Shown here piece by piece: positions 37,601-44,651 of a stretch of 64,000 nucleotides of DNA; the first letter of the stretch is position 1, and the number at the start of each line of letters is the position of its first letter. A model generated the notes under the pieces. That model made no database searches. It was given only the letters and a program-made list of their open reading frames with translations, and was not told the origin of the DNA. Both the position numbers and the translations under genes were made by a program. This stretch comes from Rhodocaloribacter litoris (GTDB taxonomy: Bacteria; Bacteroidota; Rhodothermia; Rhodothermales; ISCAR-4553), in contig NZ_CP076718.1 of NCBI RefSeq assembly GCF_011682235.2, forward strand, positions 2,724,622 through 2,788,621. The letters run 5' to 3'.

Positions 37601-38213
37601 CACGGGCCATACTCTGCTGCCGCTCCGGCTGGAAGAGGCCGCCGGCCCGGTGACGGCCCTCGAAGTGGTGGCGCCGTTTGACGCCGACGTGATCGCCCTG
37701 GAGCAGGTGGAGGCTCAGCTGCCGGAGGGATGGCAAATGGCCCACCACGTGGACGAGGCCGGGCGGTTGCACCTGGCCATGGCCGGTGCGTCGGCTCTGC
37801 CGGTGGGCGAGGTGGCCACGCTGGTGCTGCGCTGGCAGAACCCGGTTGCCACGGCCTCCATCAACCTGTCGGCCAGCAGCCGCATCAACGAGGAGGCCTG
37901 GCAGCAACTGGCGGCCGATCTGAGCCTCCCGCCCGAGACGTTCGACCTGGCACAGAACTACCCCAACCCCTTCAGCACGTCCACCACCTTCCGCTATCAG
38001 CTACCCGAGACGGCATCCGTACGGCTGACCATCTACAACGTTCTCGGTCAGGTCGTCCGGGTCCTGGTAGAGGAGGAGCAAAAGGCCGGGCGCTATGAAG
38101 TGGTGTGGGATGGGCGAGATCGAACCGGTGCCCGCGTTGCAAGCGGTATGTACTTCTACCGCTTCGAGGCCGGATCATATACCCAGACCCGGCGCATGAT
38201 GCGGGTCAAGTAA
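31665..38213 (+). CDS. Giant secreted subtilase (S8) with cohesin-, dockerin- and T9SS-type domains
   Basis: 2182 residues. A signal peptide (GLVLFAGLLWSVAFSASAQ) and a propeptide precede the S8 protease domain (about 195-505). Its catalytic triad is Asp206 (VVDSG), His267 (SHGMH) and Ser456 (GTSMAAP), with oxyanion Asn375. Next come a fibronectin-III-like domain (about 515-625), several beta-rich modules, a choice-of-anchor/HYDIN-like domain (about 1365-1475) and an outer MAM-like region (about 1525-1690). A cohesin-like domain (about 1750-1890) is followed by a dockerin-like pair of helices with calcium-type loops (GDASLNLEISSFDA and VTGNGDVSAFDA, about 1890-1955). The C-terminal T9SS signal starts at about 2094 (NYPNPFSTSTTFRY). 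It is probably a cell-surface or released protease. Confidence 0.92.
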   Translation: MVIAMVCRYDFLQRIGLVLFAGLLWSVAFSASAQPVDGVVTIKLNETAAQSMALGKSGGVATTGLASLDQLNARYQAVQMERIFRLAGKHEAKHRQYGLHRWYRVKFSAAMDPEAVAAAYALDPNVEKASPVYQKEMHGRFVRGALPGEPAALLDTFVPNDPRYAEQWHYNNTGQVEGSTPDADINLPEAHALTTGSSDVIVQVVDSGIDLSHPDIIDNLWVNPGEIPDNGIDDDNNGYVDDVYGYNFADDTNDPSIVNPADVTNSHGMHTSGTIAARSNNGIGVAGVAGGDGSAGSGVRIMTAVTFGANVDGFAEAIVYGADNGAVISSNSWGYTLPGVFEPAVLDAIDYFVAEAGQFPGAPIVGGLFINSAGNSNSDLDYYPGFYPASVAVAATDFGDRRASYSNYGDWVDIAAPGGDIPPVGSIEEYVTHPAGVLSLLHSSQFGGYGFFDGTSMAAPHVSGVAALVASYMPGMTAAEVRALLELSGRDVSALNPGFHIGKRVDAFNALQGPDEIPPAPVTDLAIVAEMASTIGTSVTLTWTAVGDDGTDGTAARYDLRYSTAGPIDASNFDDATPVTGLPAPQPAGSTETFTATGLPFNTEMWFALVVEDEFGNRSDVSNSPSTVTDAGPQYSFTPEEVEVELLVGESTTETVTLANNGDTDLTFSFLGFASLSLTQAPGATLNDTSAPVADATHAKGNDAFGGVGHPVLMGAGGPDGFGYNWIDSNEPGGPVYDWLDISGVGDPLSLTDESTASVSLPFAFSFYGTEYTSVNVVSNGYLTFNAGGSDFSNDPIPSTATPNNLIAPFWDDLNPGAGGTVHTYYDAANERFIVQFTDVPHYISSNGTYTFQAILYRNGTLLFQYEELGNVTSATVGVENATGEDGLQVVFNAPYLTEELAVAIQYAPPYLSLSPSAGTVPAGGSVALNVGFDAGDLETGIYTFPLEALITQSGSTALATLPTTLNVTGEPFPFVVSPETIEASLATDEQTTRTLRIENPTEEAQSFHLEVRGAAGTAPAFVPLLQNREDWMARQARAAAGEYPRGSAAPSAGLPPASATTGTAPVNLTSALGVMAYSTSVFGDQSGSFVSFDLGVPDVLTELGASPLAFAGDFAFGQQDRFLVITTDNLFHSVSTTDGSITTLGVAQPATTSETWTELASDPTTGTLYGSTYSSATATSYLYTLNPTTGEATLVAPISGAQLIIAIAISANGQMWGHEIVNDVLVKINKNTGVATTVGPTGFDANYAQGMDFDLTTGRLYLAAYNNALSRGELRIADTSTGLTTLVGTLGSGDELGYLALGSVGFVRPNLIAGTLPAGQHVDIQLLLDATGLFEGTYDASVAVVASVAGDPEQVVPVSLTVDADPDVAVNPEALDFGELFVNASATQNFLLINEGRAALTVNLSVDHPAYTLGSETDLVLFAGESRVIPVTFTPTEVGEAGATITITSDDPDEPTVEVALTGTGIPAPVLELTPSAFNTQAYPGLTYTQTLTITNAGGNPLTFVGAETNVVTPGATFGGSPFFSENFDAGIPGTWTVVDNEGTGITWATSADWGEGNYTGGQNLAAMVCSDCAGPGEYDTELRTPELTAPTNNVVLTYRANYQNFANLDFLDVDISTDGGTSWTTVLSWNEDHGGFFGTPGENVTIDLSPYVSAGETFIVRWHAYNPNSGDWDWYSQIDDVAFLSLYEWFTFDPQQGEVQPGESLDLTLSFNATGLVPGVYRLDLLFSTNDPVQPTAVVPVTYTVVEGLSVATPDAEVHPNEVFELPLSVNSVDFLGVESYEFQISFDPALLEVQDVLTEGTLSEGASLAVNTTVPGQLIVAAFAPVGTEGTTDPVLFSFQGEGTLVRLQFRAKEALGDAGLTLDHILFNEGAPAGSGTLGTVTVVPLYGDASLNLEISSFDAALTLQHVAGLVSLNEAAQVAADVTGNGDVSAFDASWIARYVVGVVDEFPVTASGKGAAAVAANLAWGDLTQDPRTGHTLLPLRLEEAAGPVTALEVVAPFDADVIALEQVEAQLPEGWQMAHHVDEAGRLHLAMAGASALPVGEVATLVLRWQNPVATASINLSASSRINEEAWQQLAADLSLPPETFDLAQNYPNPFSTSTTFRYQLPETASVRLTIYNVLGQVVRVLVEEEQKAGRYEVVWDGRDRTGARVASGMYFYRFEAGSYTQTRRMMRVK

Positions 38214-38231
38214 GGCCGAGCCCTGTGCCTG

Positions 38232-38267
38232 CCGGGGTACGTGGAACCCGGTTTCCGCGTACCCCGG
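38232..38267 (+). terminator. Terminator-like hairpin after the subtilase gene
   Basis: A perfect 10-bp stem (CCGGGGTACG at 38232-38241 with CGTACCCCGG at 38258-38267) has a loop that can itself pair (GGAA with TTCC). It lies 18 bases after the subtilase stop. No T-run follows, so it may only stabilise the 3' end or act with Rho. Confidence 0.5.
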
Positions 38268-38480
38268 CCCGGCCCCGGGCCGGAGGTCGTACGTGCCTGG
38301 CATTGAGGAAACGTGCCGGGAACCGCGCTAACGACCCGTCAGCACATCGATTCCGTTCGGCTCCGGGATCGGGGAGGCCGCTCGTGTTACACCGGGGGCC
38401 CCACCCGTGAAACGCAGATTCCTCGACGCAACCGGACGAATGACCTGTATCCCTGTTTGCATCCTGAAACGGTGGTGATT

Positions 38481-39506
38481 ATGCGATATGGTTTGTGTGC
38501 GGTATGCGGGCTTGCCCTGCTCGCGTTGAATGTTGTCGGGGTTCGGGCACAGGTTCCCGTTTCCATGCCCCATGTCAGCGGCACGGCCGGTGCTTCGATT
38601 GACGTTCCCGTTCAGGTGGATGCCGATGTTACAGGGCAGGGCATCATCTCCCTGGATGCCGTCATCGGCTTCAACACACCGGACGTCGTGGTGACCTCGG
38701 TTTCCGCCTCGAACAACGGTTTGATGAGTTCATGCCTTTTCACAACCAATCCGGGAGCCAGCAGTATCAATGTCAGCATCGCGTGCACGCATCCCATCTC
38801 GGGAGGACCGGGTACACTTTTCACCCTCACCTTCGATCTGGTCAGTGACACCGATGTCCTGTTCAGCTGGCTCAATTTTACCTCCTTTATGTTTAACGAA
38901 GGATCTCCGGCAGCAAGCACCTCGAACGGCTCCATAACCCTTAACGATGCTCCTTTGCCTGTAGAGCTGACGCGCCTCGAGGCTCGCGTGGATGCCGGAA
39001 CGGTAGTGCTCACCTGGGCAACGGCCTCGGAAGTGAACAATGCCGGCTTCGAGGTGCAACAGGCCGGGCCGGATGGATTTGTGACGCTGGGGTTCGTGGA
39101 AGGGCGAGGTACGCCGCAACACTATGTCTATCGAGTCGATGGGCTGGCACCGGGTGCCTATCGCTTCCGTCTCAAACAGATTGATTTCGACGGAACCTTC
39201 ACCTACTCTCCGGAGGTGGAGGTGAGCGTTGAAACTACCGGAGCGTATGAGTTGAGCCCGCCCCATCCCAACCCTTTCGACACCGCCACGGCCCTGACGT
39301 TGACGGTGGCGCGTACGCAGCCGGTGCGTGCCCTGGTGTTTGACATGACCGGTCGGCGGGTCGCCGTGCTCTATGAGGGCATACTCGAGCAAAACCGGCC
39401 GCATCAACTGCACGTCGAGGGACGGGGGCTGCCCAGTGGGACGTACCTGCTCCAGGTACAGGGAGCCGCTTTTCACACGACCCGGCTGCTGACGCTGATC
39501 CGGTGA
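38481..39506 (+). CDS. Secreted cohesin-like protein with T9SS sorting domain
   Basis: 341 residues. A signal peptide (LCAVCGLALLALNVVGVRAQ) precedes a cohesin-like domain at about 25-155 (ASIDVPVQVDADVTGQGIIS, AVIGFNTPDVVVTSV, LFTLTFDLVSDTD). A beta-sandwich with the T9SS-associated phrase VELTRLEARVD follows, and then the C-terminal sorting domain (PPHPNPFDTATALTL). The ATG at 38481 is chosen for the signal peptide; the frame is open further upstream. It lies directly downstream of the subtilase, which carries both cohesin-like and dockerin-like modules. A physical cohesin-dockerin interaction between the two is possible but is inference. Confidence 0.85.
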   Translation: MRYGLCAVCGLALLALNVVGVRAQVPVSMPHVSGTAGASIDVPVQVDADVTGQGIISLDAVIGFNTPDVVVTSVSASNNGLMSSCLFTTNPGASSINVSIACTHPISGGPGTLFTLTFDLVSDTDVLFSWLNFTSFMFNEGSPAASTSNGSITLNDAPLPVELTRLEARVDAGTVVLTWATASEVNNAGFEVQQAGPDGFVTLGFVEGRGTPQHYVYRVDGLAPGAYRFRLKQIDFDGTFTYSPEVEVSVETTGAYELSPPHPNPFDTATALTLTVARTQPVRALVFDMTGRRVAVLYEGILEQNRPHQLHVEGRGLPSGTYLLQVQGAAFHTTRLLTLIR

Positions 39507-39573
39507 GGGCCGGACAGGAGAGGCCGCCTTGCCCGGTGCTCCATGTGCAGGACGCAGATCACCTCTCGACGGG

Positions 39574-41070
39574 CTAGGCATGCTGCCCGGATGCCACGCC
39601 GGTGGCGGTGCCGTTGAGGGCCGGCCGGGACGTTCCCGCATCCGCTTCGAAGAGCCGGGCGTGCAGCCGCCGGGCCAGGGGTATGGCCTGGGCCTCGTCG
39701 ACGACGAAGCTGAGGTTGAGATCGCTGGCGGCCTGGGAGAGCAGGTAGAGGTGGTGCGCGTCGAAGGCCTCGAAGATCGGGCCAAGCCGGTGCAGGATGG
39801 ACCGGATGTGGCGCCCCACCAGGCTGATGACGGCGCAGGGCAGGATCAGGCGCGGGGTGCAGTAGGCCGCAAGGTCCTCCACCAGCGCGTGGAGGGCCTC
39901 CGGGGCGAGCGTGTTGGCCGCCGGATCCAGCGAGACGGTCACGTTGGATTCGGACGTGGCTACCAGGTCGACGGAAACCCCGTGCCGCTTGAAGACGGCA
40001 AAGACATCGGCGAGGAAGCCGACCTGTTGCCACATGCCCAGCGTCTCCATCGCGACGAGCACCACGCCCTGCTTGACGGCGATGGCCTTGACGTGCGGCC
40101 CGTGATCGCCGGGGTCGGCCGTGACGACGGTGCCGGGCAGTTCCGGCGCCAGGGTGCTGCGCAGGTGCAGCGGGATGCGGTGGCGCCGCACCGGGTCGAT
40201 GCAGGCCGGGTGCAGGACGCGGGCGCCGGTGGTGGCCAGCTCCTGGGCCTCGTCGTAGCCGATCCGTTCGATCAGGCGGGCCGTGGGGACCTCGTGGGGG
40301 TTGGCCGTGAAGAGGCCGGGCACGTCAGTCCAGATCTCCAGGCGCCGGGCCTGCAGGCGGGCCGCGAAATAGGCCGCCGAGGTGTCCGAGCCACCGCGGC
40401 CCAGCAGCACCGTCCGGCCCCCGGCATCGCGAGCGATGAAGCCCTGCGTGACGACGACCCGGGCACCTGTACGGGCCAGGCGCTCGCGCAGGGCCGGGTC
40501 GGGGCTGGCGTCGCAGGTGGCCGAGAGGAAGCGGCGCGTCGCAGGCCAGTGGGCCGGGGTCTCCCGGGCGCGGAGCAGATCCCGCGCGTCCTGCCAGCCC
40601 ACGTCGAGTCCCTGGCGGGCCAGGTAGGCTGCGCCCAGCGTGCTGGACATCAGCTCGCCCCGGGCCATCACCCGGGCGCGGATGCGCGGGCTCGCCTCAC
40701 CCAGCAGGGCGATGCCCGTCAGTAGCTGCTGCAGCCGCTCGAAGTGCGGGGCAAGCAGCGCCGGTCCGTCCACCCCCAGGGCTGCGGCCAGGTCCAGGTG
40801 TCGCCGTTGCAGGGCCTGTAGCCGCTCCGCATGCTCTCCCGCAAGGGCGGCTTCCACCAGCGCGTCGAGCGCGTCGGAGACGCCACGCAGCGCAGAACAC
40901 ACCACCAGGACGCACACGCCTTCGTCCAGCCGTTCCCGCACGATCCGGGCAATGGTCTGCCACCGGTCCGCTTCGGCGACGCTGGTGCCGCCAAACTTCA
41001 GGATGATCCACGGGAGGTCGTTCCCCGTCATCGCCTTGATGGATTCCGCCCCGGAAGGTCCGTACGTCAT
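39574..41070 (-). CDS. lysC: Aspartate kinase
   Basis: About 498 residues. Aspartate kinase makes aspartyl phosphate, the first step to lysine, threonine and methionine. The amino-acid-kinase fold begins WIILKFGGTSV and includes GRGGSDTSAAYFAARL and EIWTDVPGLFTANPHEV. C-terminal ACT domains follow (VLVAMETLGMWQQVGF, VATSESNVTVSLDP) and imply feedback control by an end product. There is no fused homoserine dehydrogenase. The start could be 41070 or the ATG 13 codons later at 41031; neither has a good ribosome binding site. A much longer upstream frame is rejected because it runs antisense through the desulfurase gene. No other pathway gene is adjacent. Confidence 0.94.
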   Translation of the reverse strand: MTYGPSGAESIKAMTGNDLPWIILKFGGTSVAEADRWQTIARIVRERLDEGVCVLVVCSALRGVSDALDALVEAALAGEHAERLQALQRRHLDLAAALGVDGPALLAPHFERLQQLLTGIALLGEASPRIRARVMARGELMSSTLGAAYLARQGLDVGWQDARDLLRARETPAHWPATRRFLSATCDASPDPALRERLARTGARVVVTQGFIARDAGGRTVLLGRGGSDTSAAYFAARLQARRLEIWTDVPGLFTANPHEVPTARLIERIGYDEAQELATTGARVLHPACIDPVRRHRIPLHLRSTLAPELPGTVVTADPGDHGPHVKAIAVKQGVVLVAMETLGMWQQVGFLADVFAVFKRHGVSVDLVATSESNVTVSLDPAANTLAPEALHALVEDLAAYCTPRLILPCAVISLVGRHIRSILHRLGPIFEAFDAHHLYLLSQAASDLNLSFVVDEAQAIPLARRLHARLFEADAGTSRPALNGTATGVASGQHA

Positions 41071-41403
41071 GGAAGGATTGCGGATGGAAAATCGAAAGGT
41101 TGAAAACGGAACGCTTGAGACATCCTTCGTGCCGTTGTGGCAAAAAAGCCGTCTCCGATCCGTGACCCGGCCGGTTACCCGTGACCGGAAGGCAGTACGG
41201 GTTCGGTTAGCCGGGCGACTGAAGAAACGAAGCCGAACCGCCCGTTCCAAAAAAGGCAAAGAATGGATCTGAATGCAACGGATAATGTTGTAAATACAAC
41301 AACCGTGTGTGTACCGATGGTAGCCGTACGATCCGGAGGCCGGGCTGCCGGATGAACTTTGGGCGGCCGTTTCAGTAAGAGGTTGGCGCAGTCTGAGACG
41401 GCG
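41071..41403. other. Divergent gap with word repeats
   Basis: 333 bases between lysC and the cysteine desulfurase gene. Bases 41075-41118 hold AT-leaning words (GGATTGCGGATGG, GAAAGGTTGAAAACGGAACG) akin to those at 1282-1310 and 551-607. A small palindrome, GTTGTAAATACAAC, lies near 41289-41302. The area should contain both promoters, but I cannot place them. Confidence 0.45.
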
Positions 41404-42567
41404 ATGAAGCTTCCCGTTTACCTCGATCACAATGCCACCACGCCGGTGGACCCGGTGGTGCTGGAGCGGATGTTGCCGTTCTTCCGGGAGCACTTCGGCA
41501 ACCCCTCGAGTAAGGGGCATGCCTACGGCTGGGCGGCCGAGGAAGCCGTGACCCAGGCCCGCGAGCAGGTGGCGGAGCTGCTGGGGGCTGCCCCGGAAGA
41601 GATCATCTTCACCGGCGGGGCCACCGAGTCGATCAACACGGCCGTCAAGGGGGCGGCGGAGGTCTATGGCCGGCGCGGCCGGCACGTCGTCACGGTGCAG
41701 ACGGAGCATCCGGCCGTGCTCGGCGCCTGCCGTGCGCTCGAGCGGCGCGGCTTCCGCGTCACCTACCTGCCCGTGGCGCCGGACGGCCGGGTGACGCCGG
41801 AGGCCGTCGCCGAGGCCCTGACGGACGAGACGATCCTGGTGGCGGTGATGTGGGCGAACAACGAGACCGGCGTGCTCCATCCCGTCGAGGAGATCGGCTC
41901 CGTCGTGCGGGCCCACGGCGCGCTGTTCCTGTGTGACGCCACACAGGCCGTCGGCAAGGTGCCCGTTTCCGTGGAGCATGTGGATCTGCTGGCCTGCTCG
42001 GCGCACAAGTTCTACGGGCCGAAGGGGGTGGGTGCGCTCTTCGTGCGGCGCGGCCGGCGGCCTGTGCGCCTGACCCCGCTCCTCGACGGCGGCAGCCAGG
42101 AAGGAGGGCGGCGGGCCGGGACGCTCAACGTGCCCGGGATCGTCGGGATGGGTGCCGCCGCCGTGCGGGCCCGGGAGTTGCTGCCGGAGGAGACCCGTCG
42201 TCTCCAGGGGCTTCGCGACCGGATGGAGGCGGCTTTCTGCGCGGTCCTGCCGGACGTCGTCGTCAACGGGGCCGAAGCGCCGCGCCTGCCGCAGACGGCC
42301 AGCATCACCTTTCGCGGGGTGCGGGCCGCCGATCTCATCGCCCGCCTGCGCACCCTCGCCCTCTCCACCGGCAGTGCCTGCGCCAGCGGGTCCAACCGGC
42401 CCAGCCACGTGCTCAAGGCCCTCGGCCTCTCGGATGAGGACGCCGCCGCTACCCTCCGCTTCAGCCTCGGGCGTTTCACTACCGACGAGGAGGTCCGGTA
42501 TGCCGTCGGGCAGGTCGTTGCGGCGGTGCAGGCCCTGCGCGGCGAGGCCGCCGGGGTGGCACGATGA
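41404..42567 (+). CDS. Cysteine desulfurase (NifS/IscS family)
   Basis: 387 residues. A PLP enzyme that takes sulfur from cysteine for iron-sulfur clusters or thiolation. YLDHNATTPVDP near the N-terminus is the family signature. The PLP lysine is Lys202 in SAHKFYGPKG. The sulfur-accepting cysteine is Cys326 in STGSACASG, in the loop typical of group I (IscS/NifS) enzymes. The ATG at 41404 gives the conserved start, and the 15 upstream codons of the open frame are not conserved in character. No iscU, iscA or thiI gene is adjacent, so its acceptor is unknown. Confidence 0.93.
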   Translation: MKLPVYLDHNATTPVDPVVLERMLPFFREHFGNPSSKGHAYGWAAEEAVTQAREQVAELLGAAPEEIIFTGGATESINTAVKGAAEVYGRRGRHVVTVQTEHPAVLGACRALERRGFRVTYLPVAPDGRVTPEAVAEALTDETILVAVMWANNETGVLHPVEEIGSVVRAHGALFLCDATQAVGKVPVSVEHVDLLACSAHKFYGPKGVGALFVRRGRRPVRLTPLLDGGSQEGGRRAGTLNVPGIVGMGAAAVRARELLPEETRRLQGLRDRMEAAFCAVLPDVVVNGAEAPRLPQTASITFRGVRAADLIARLRTLALSTGSACASGSNRPSHVLKALGLSDEDAAATLRFSLGRFTTDEEVRYAVGQVVAAVQALRGEAAGVAR

Positions 42568-42608
42568 GGAGCGGACGGGCATGAACTTCACAACCAGAGC
42601 AATCACCG

Positions 42609-43199
42609 ATGGAACCGATCGTCAACCGGGTCGCGGAGAGCGACATCGACGTGTATAACCTGGAGGCGTTGTGGGACGGCGGGGAGGTCGTCGAACTGGA
42701 CCTGGCGCCGTTCCTCGTGCAGGGGCTGGTGCTCCGGGAGAAAGTATTCCGGGCACACGTAGCGGAGCACGACTGGGCACGGTATGCGGACAGGCACGTT
42801 GCCGTCCACTGCTCGGCGGACGCCATCGTGCCGGTATGGGCCTACATGCTCATCGCCACGAAGCTGCACGGGGTGGCCCGCTCGGTCGCCTTCGGCCGGG
42901 CGGCGGACCTGATCCGCGACCACTTCACGCGGGCACTCGAAGCCGAGGACTGGTCGCGCTATGAGGATCGCATCGTGGTGGTGAAGGGATGCGGGAGCAA
43001 GGTGGTGCCGGTCAGTGCCTACCTGGTCGCGGTGCAGAAGCTCCAGGCGGTGGCCCGCAAGCTGATGTACGGCGAGCCGTGCTCGTCGGTCCCGCTATGG
43101 CGCCGGCCGGCCGGTGCGGAAACGCCGGCTCGTCCGAGGGCCACGGCCCGTCCCGTCATCCCGCCGCCGGGGGTGCCGGACCGCAGGGAAGAGACGTGA
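42609..43199 (+). CDS. DUF2480 family protein
   Basis: 196 residues. The first about 165 residues match the Bacteroidota DUF2480 family (IVNRVAESDIDVYNLEALW, FLVQGLVLREKVFR, VAVHCSADAIVPVWAYMLIA). The last 30 are a Pro/Arg-rich tail that is probably disordered. It is cytoplasmic with no signal peptide. Family function is not established. In this window it follows the cysteine desulfurase by 41 bases in the same direction. The lineage restriction of the family supports a Bacteroidota/Rhodothermota origin. Confidence 0.85.
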   Translation: MEPIVNRVAESDIDVYNLEALWDGGEVVELDLAPFLVQGLVLREKVFRAHVAEHDWARYADRHVAVHCSADAIVPVWAYMLIATKLHGVARSVAFGRAADLIRDHFTRALEAEDWSRYEDRIVVVKGCGSKVVPVSAYLVAVQKLQAVARKLMYGEPCSSVPLWRRPAGAETPARPRATARPVIPPPGVPDRREET

Positions 43200-43298
43200 C
43201 CCCGGCCGGAACGCGATCGCCTGTTTCTCTCCTGTTGCGGAATGCGGCATTCGTTCCCGAAAATCAACGCTCCTTTTCCACATCGCGGGGCACGCATT

Positions 43299-44648
43299 AT
43301 GCACAGGATCACCCTGTGGACGGCCGGGCTGTTGCTGGGGCTGTTCACGACCGCCTGCACGAGCGGGGAGCGCCCGGCCGGCGAGGTGGCCGGGGAAGAC
43401 CCCGAAGCGCGACGGGCCTGGTTCCGGGAGGCACGCTTCGGGATGTTCATCCACTGGGGCGTCTACAGCGTCCTCGGCCGGGGCGAGTGGGTGATGGAGA
43501 ACGAAAGGATGACGGTCGAGGCATACGAAGAGCTGCCGCCCCGGTTCAACCCGACCGGCTTCGATCCGGCCGCGTGGGTCCGTATCGCAAAAGAAGCCGG
43601 CATGCGATACATCACCATCACCGCCAAACACCACGACGGCTTCGGCATGTGGGATTCGGCCGTGAGCGACTACGACATCGTCGACCGGACGCCCTACGGA
43701 AAGGACGTGCTCAAGATGCTCGCCGATGAATGTGAAAAACAGGGGCTCAGGCTCTTCTTCTACTACTCACACCTCGACTGGCACCATCCCGACTATTACC
43801 CCCGTGGAAAGACCGGACGGCACAGTGCCCGGCCGGATAGCGGCGACTTTGACCGGTACCTCGACTATGTGAATGCGCAGATTGCCGAACTGGCCGGAGG
43901 CGCCTATGGCAAGGTCGCCGGCTTCTGGTTCGACGGCTGGTGGGACCAGCGCCGGGAAGAGGGCCACACCGGCAGCACCGAGACGCTCGTGGACTGGCGG
44001 CTGCAGGAGACGTATGACCTCATCCACCGCCTGCAACCGCAGGCGCTCATCGCCAACAACCACCACGTCATGCCTTTTCCCGGGGAGGACATCCAGATTT
44101 TCGAACGGGACCTGCCGGGCCGGAACACGACGGGCTTCAACGCCGCCGGGATCGGCCGGCTGCCCCTGGAAACCTGCGAAACGATCAATCATTCGTGGGG
44201 CTACAACCGGGACGACCGCAACTTCAAGAGCGTGAGAGAACTGATCCACTACCTCGTTCGCGCCGCCGGGCACGACGCCAACCTCCTGCTGAACGTCGGC
44301 CCGACGCCGGAGGGCACCTTCCAGCCGGAGGTCGTCGAGCGGCTGCGGGCCATGGGAGCCTGGCTGCGCAAACACGGCGAGACCATCTATGGCACGCGCG
44401 GTGGCCCGATGGCCCCGCAGGCGTGGGGCGTCACGACGCGCACGGACCGCCGCGTCTTCGTCCATGTGCTGCAATCCGATGCCCCGGCCCTGCTGACTTT
44501 GCCCGGCACCGCCGGGCTTGAGGTCCGCCGGGCCGTTCTCTTCGGCACCGGCACGCCCGTCCCGTTTACGGACGAAAGCGGTGACGTGCAGCTGCAGCTT
44601 CCGTCCACCCGCGATTCGCTGGATACGATCGTCGTGCTGGAGGTGTAG
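43299..44648 (+). CDS. Alpha-L-fucosidase, glycoside hydrolase family 29 (lipoprotein)
   Basis: 449 residues. A lipoprotein signal ends FTTAC with the lipidated cysteine at residue 20, which supports the ATG at 43299. The GH29 barrel shows RFGMFIHWGVYS (about 46-57), HHDGFGMWDS (111-120) and the nucleophile Asp212 in GFWFDGWW. It should hydrolyse terminal alpha-L-fucose from glycans by a retaining mechanism, at the cell surface or in the periplasm. A short beta-domain ends the protein. No fucose transport or catabolic genes are near, so the substrate polymer is not known. The DUF2914 gene begins 3 bases downstream. Confidence 0.93.
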   Translation: MHRITLWTAGLLLGLFTTACTSGERPAGEVAGEDPEARRAWFREARFGMFIHWGVYSVLGRGEWVMENERMTVEAYEELPPRFNPTGFDPAAWVRIAKEAGMRYITITAKHHDGFGMWDSAVSDYDIVDRTPYGKDVLKMLADECEKQGLRLFFYYSHLDWHHPDYYPRGKTGRHSARPDSGDFDRYLDYVNAQIAELAGGAYGKVAGFWFDGWWDQRREEGHTGSTETLVDWRLQETYDLIHRLQPQALIANNHHVMPFPGEDIQIFERDLPGRNTTGFNAAGIGRLPLETCETINHSWGYNRDDRNFKSVRELIHYLVRAAGHDANLLLNVGPTPEGTFQPEVVERLRAMGAWLRKHGETIYGTRGGPMAPQAWGVTTRTDRRVFVHVLQSDAPALLTLPGTAGLEVRRAVLFGTGTPVPFTDESGDVQLQLPSTRDSLDTIVVLEV

Positions 44649-44651
44649 TCC

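Noticed and set aside
39574-42606. Single 1010-residue minus-strand frame joining aspartokinase to upstream sequence
   Set aside because: The upstream half is antisense to the cysteine desulfurase gene and has no protein resemblance. It is not a fusion.
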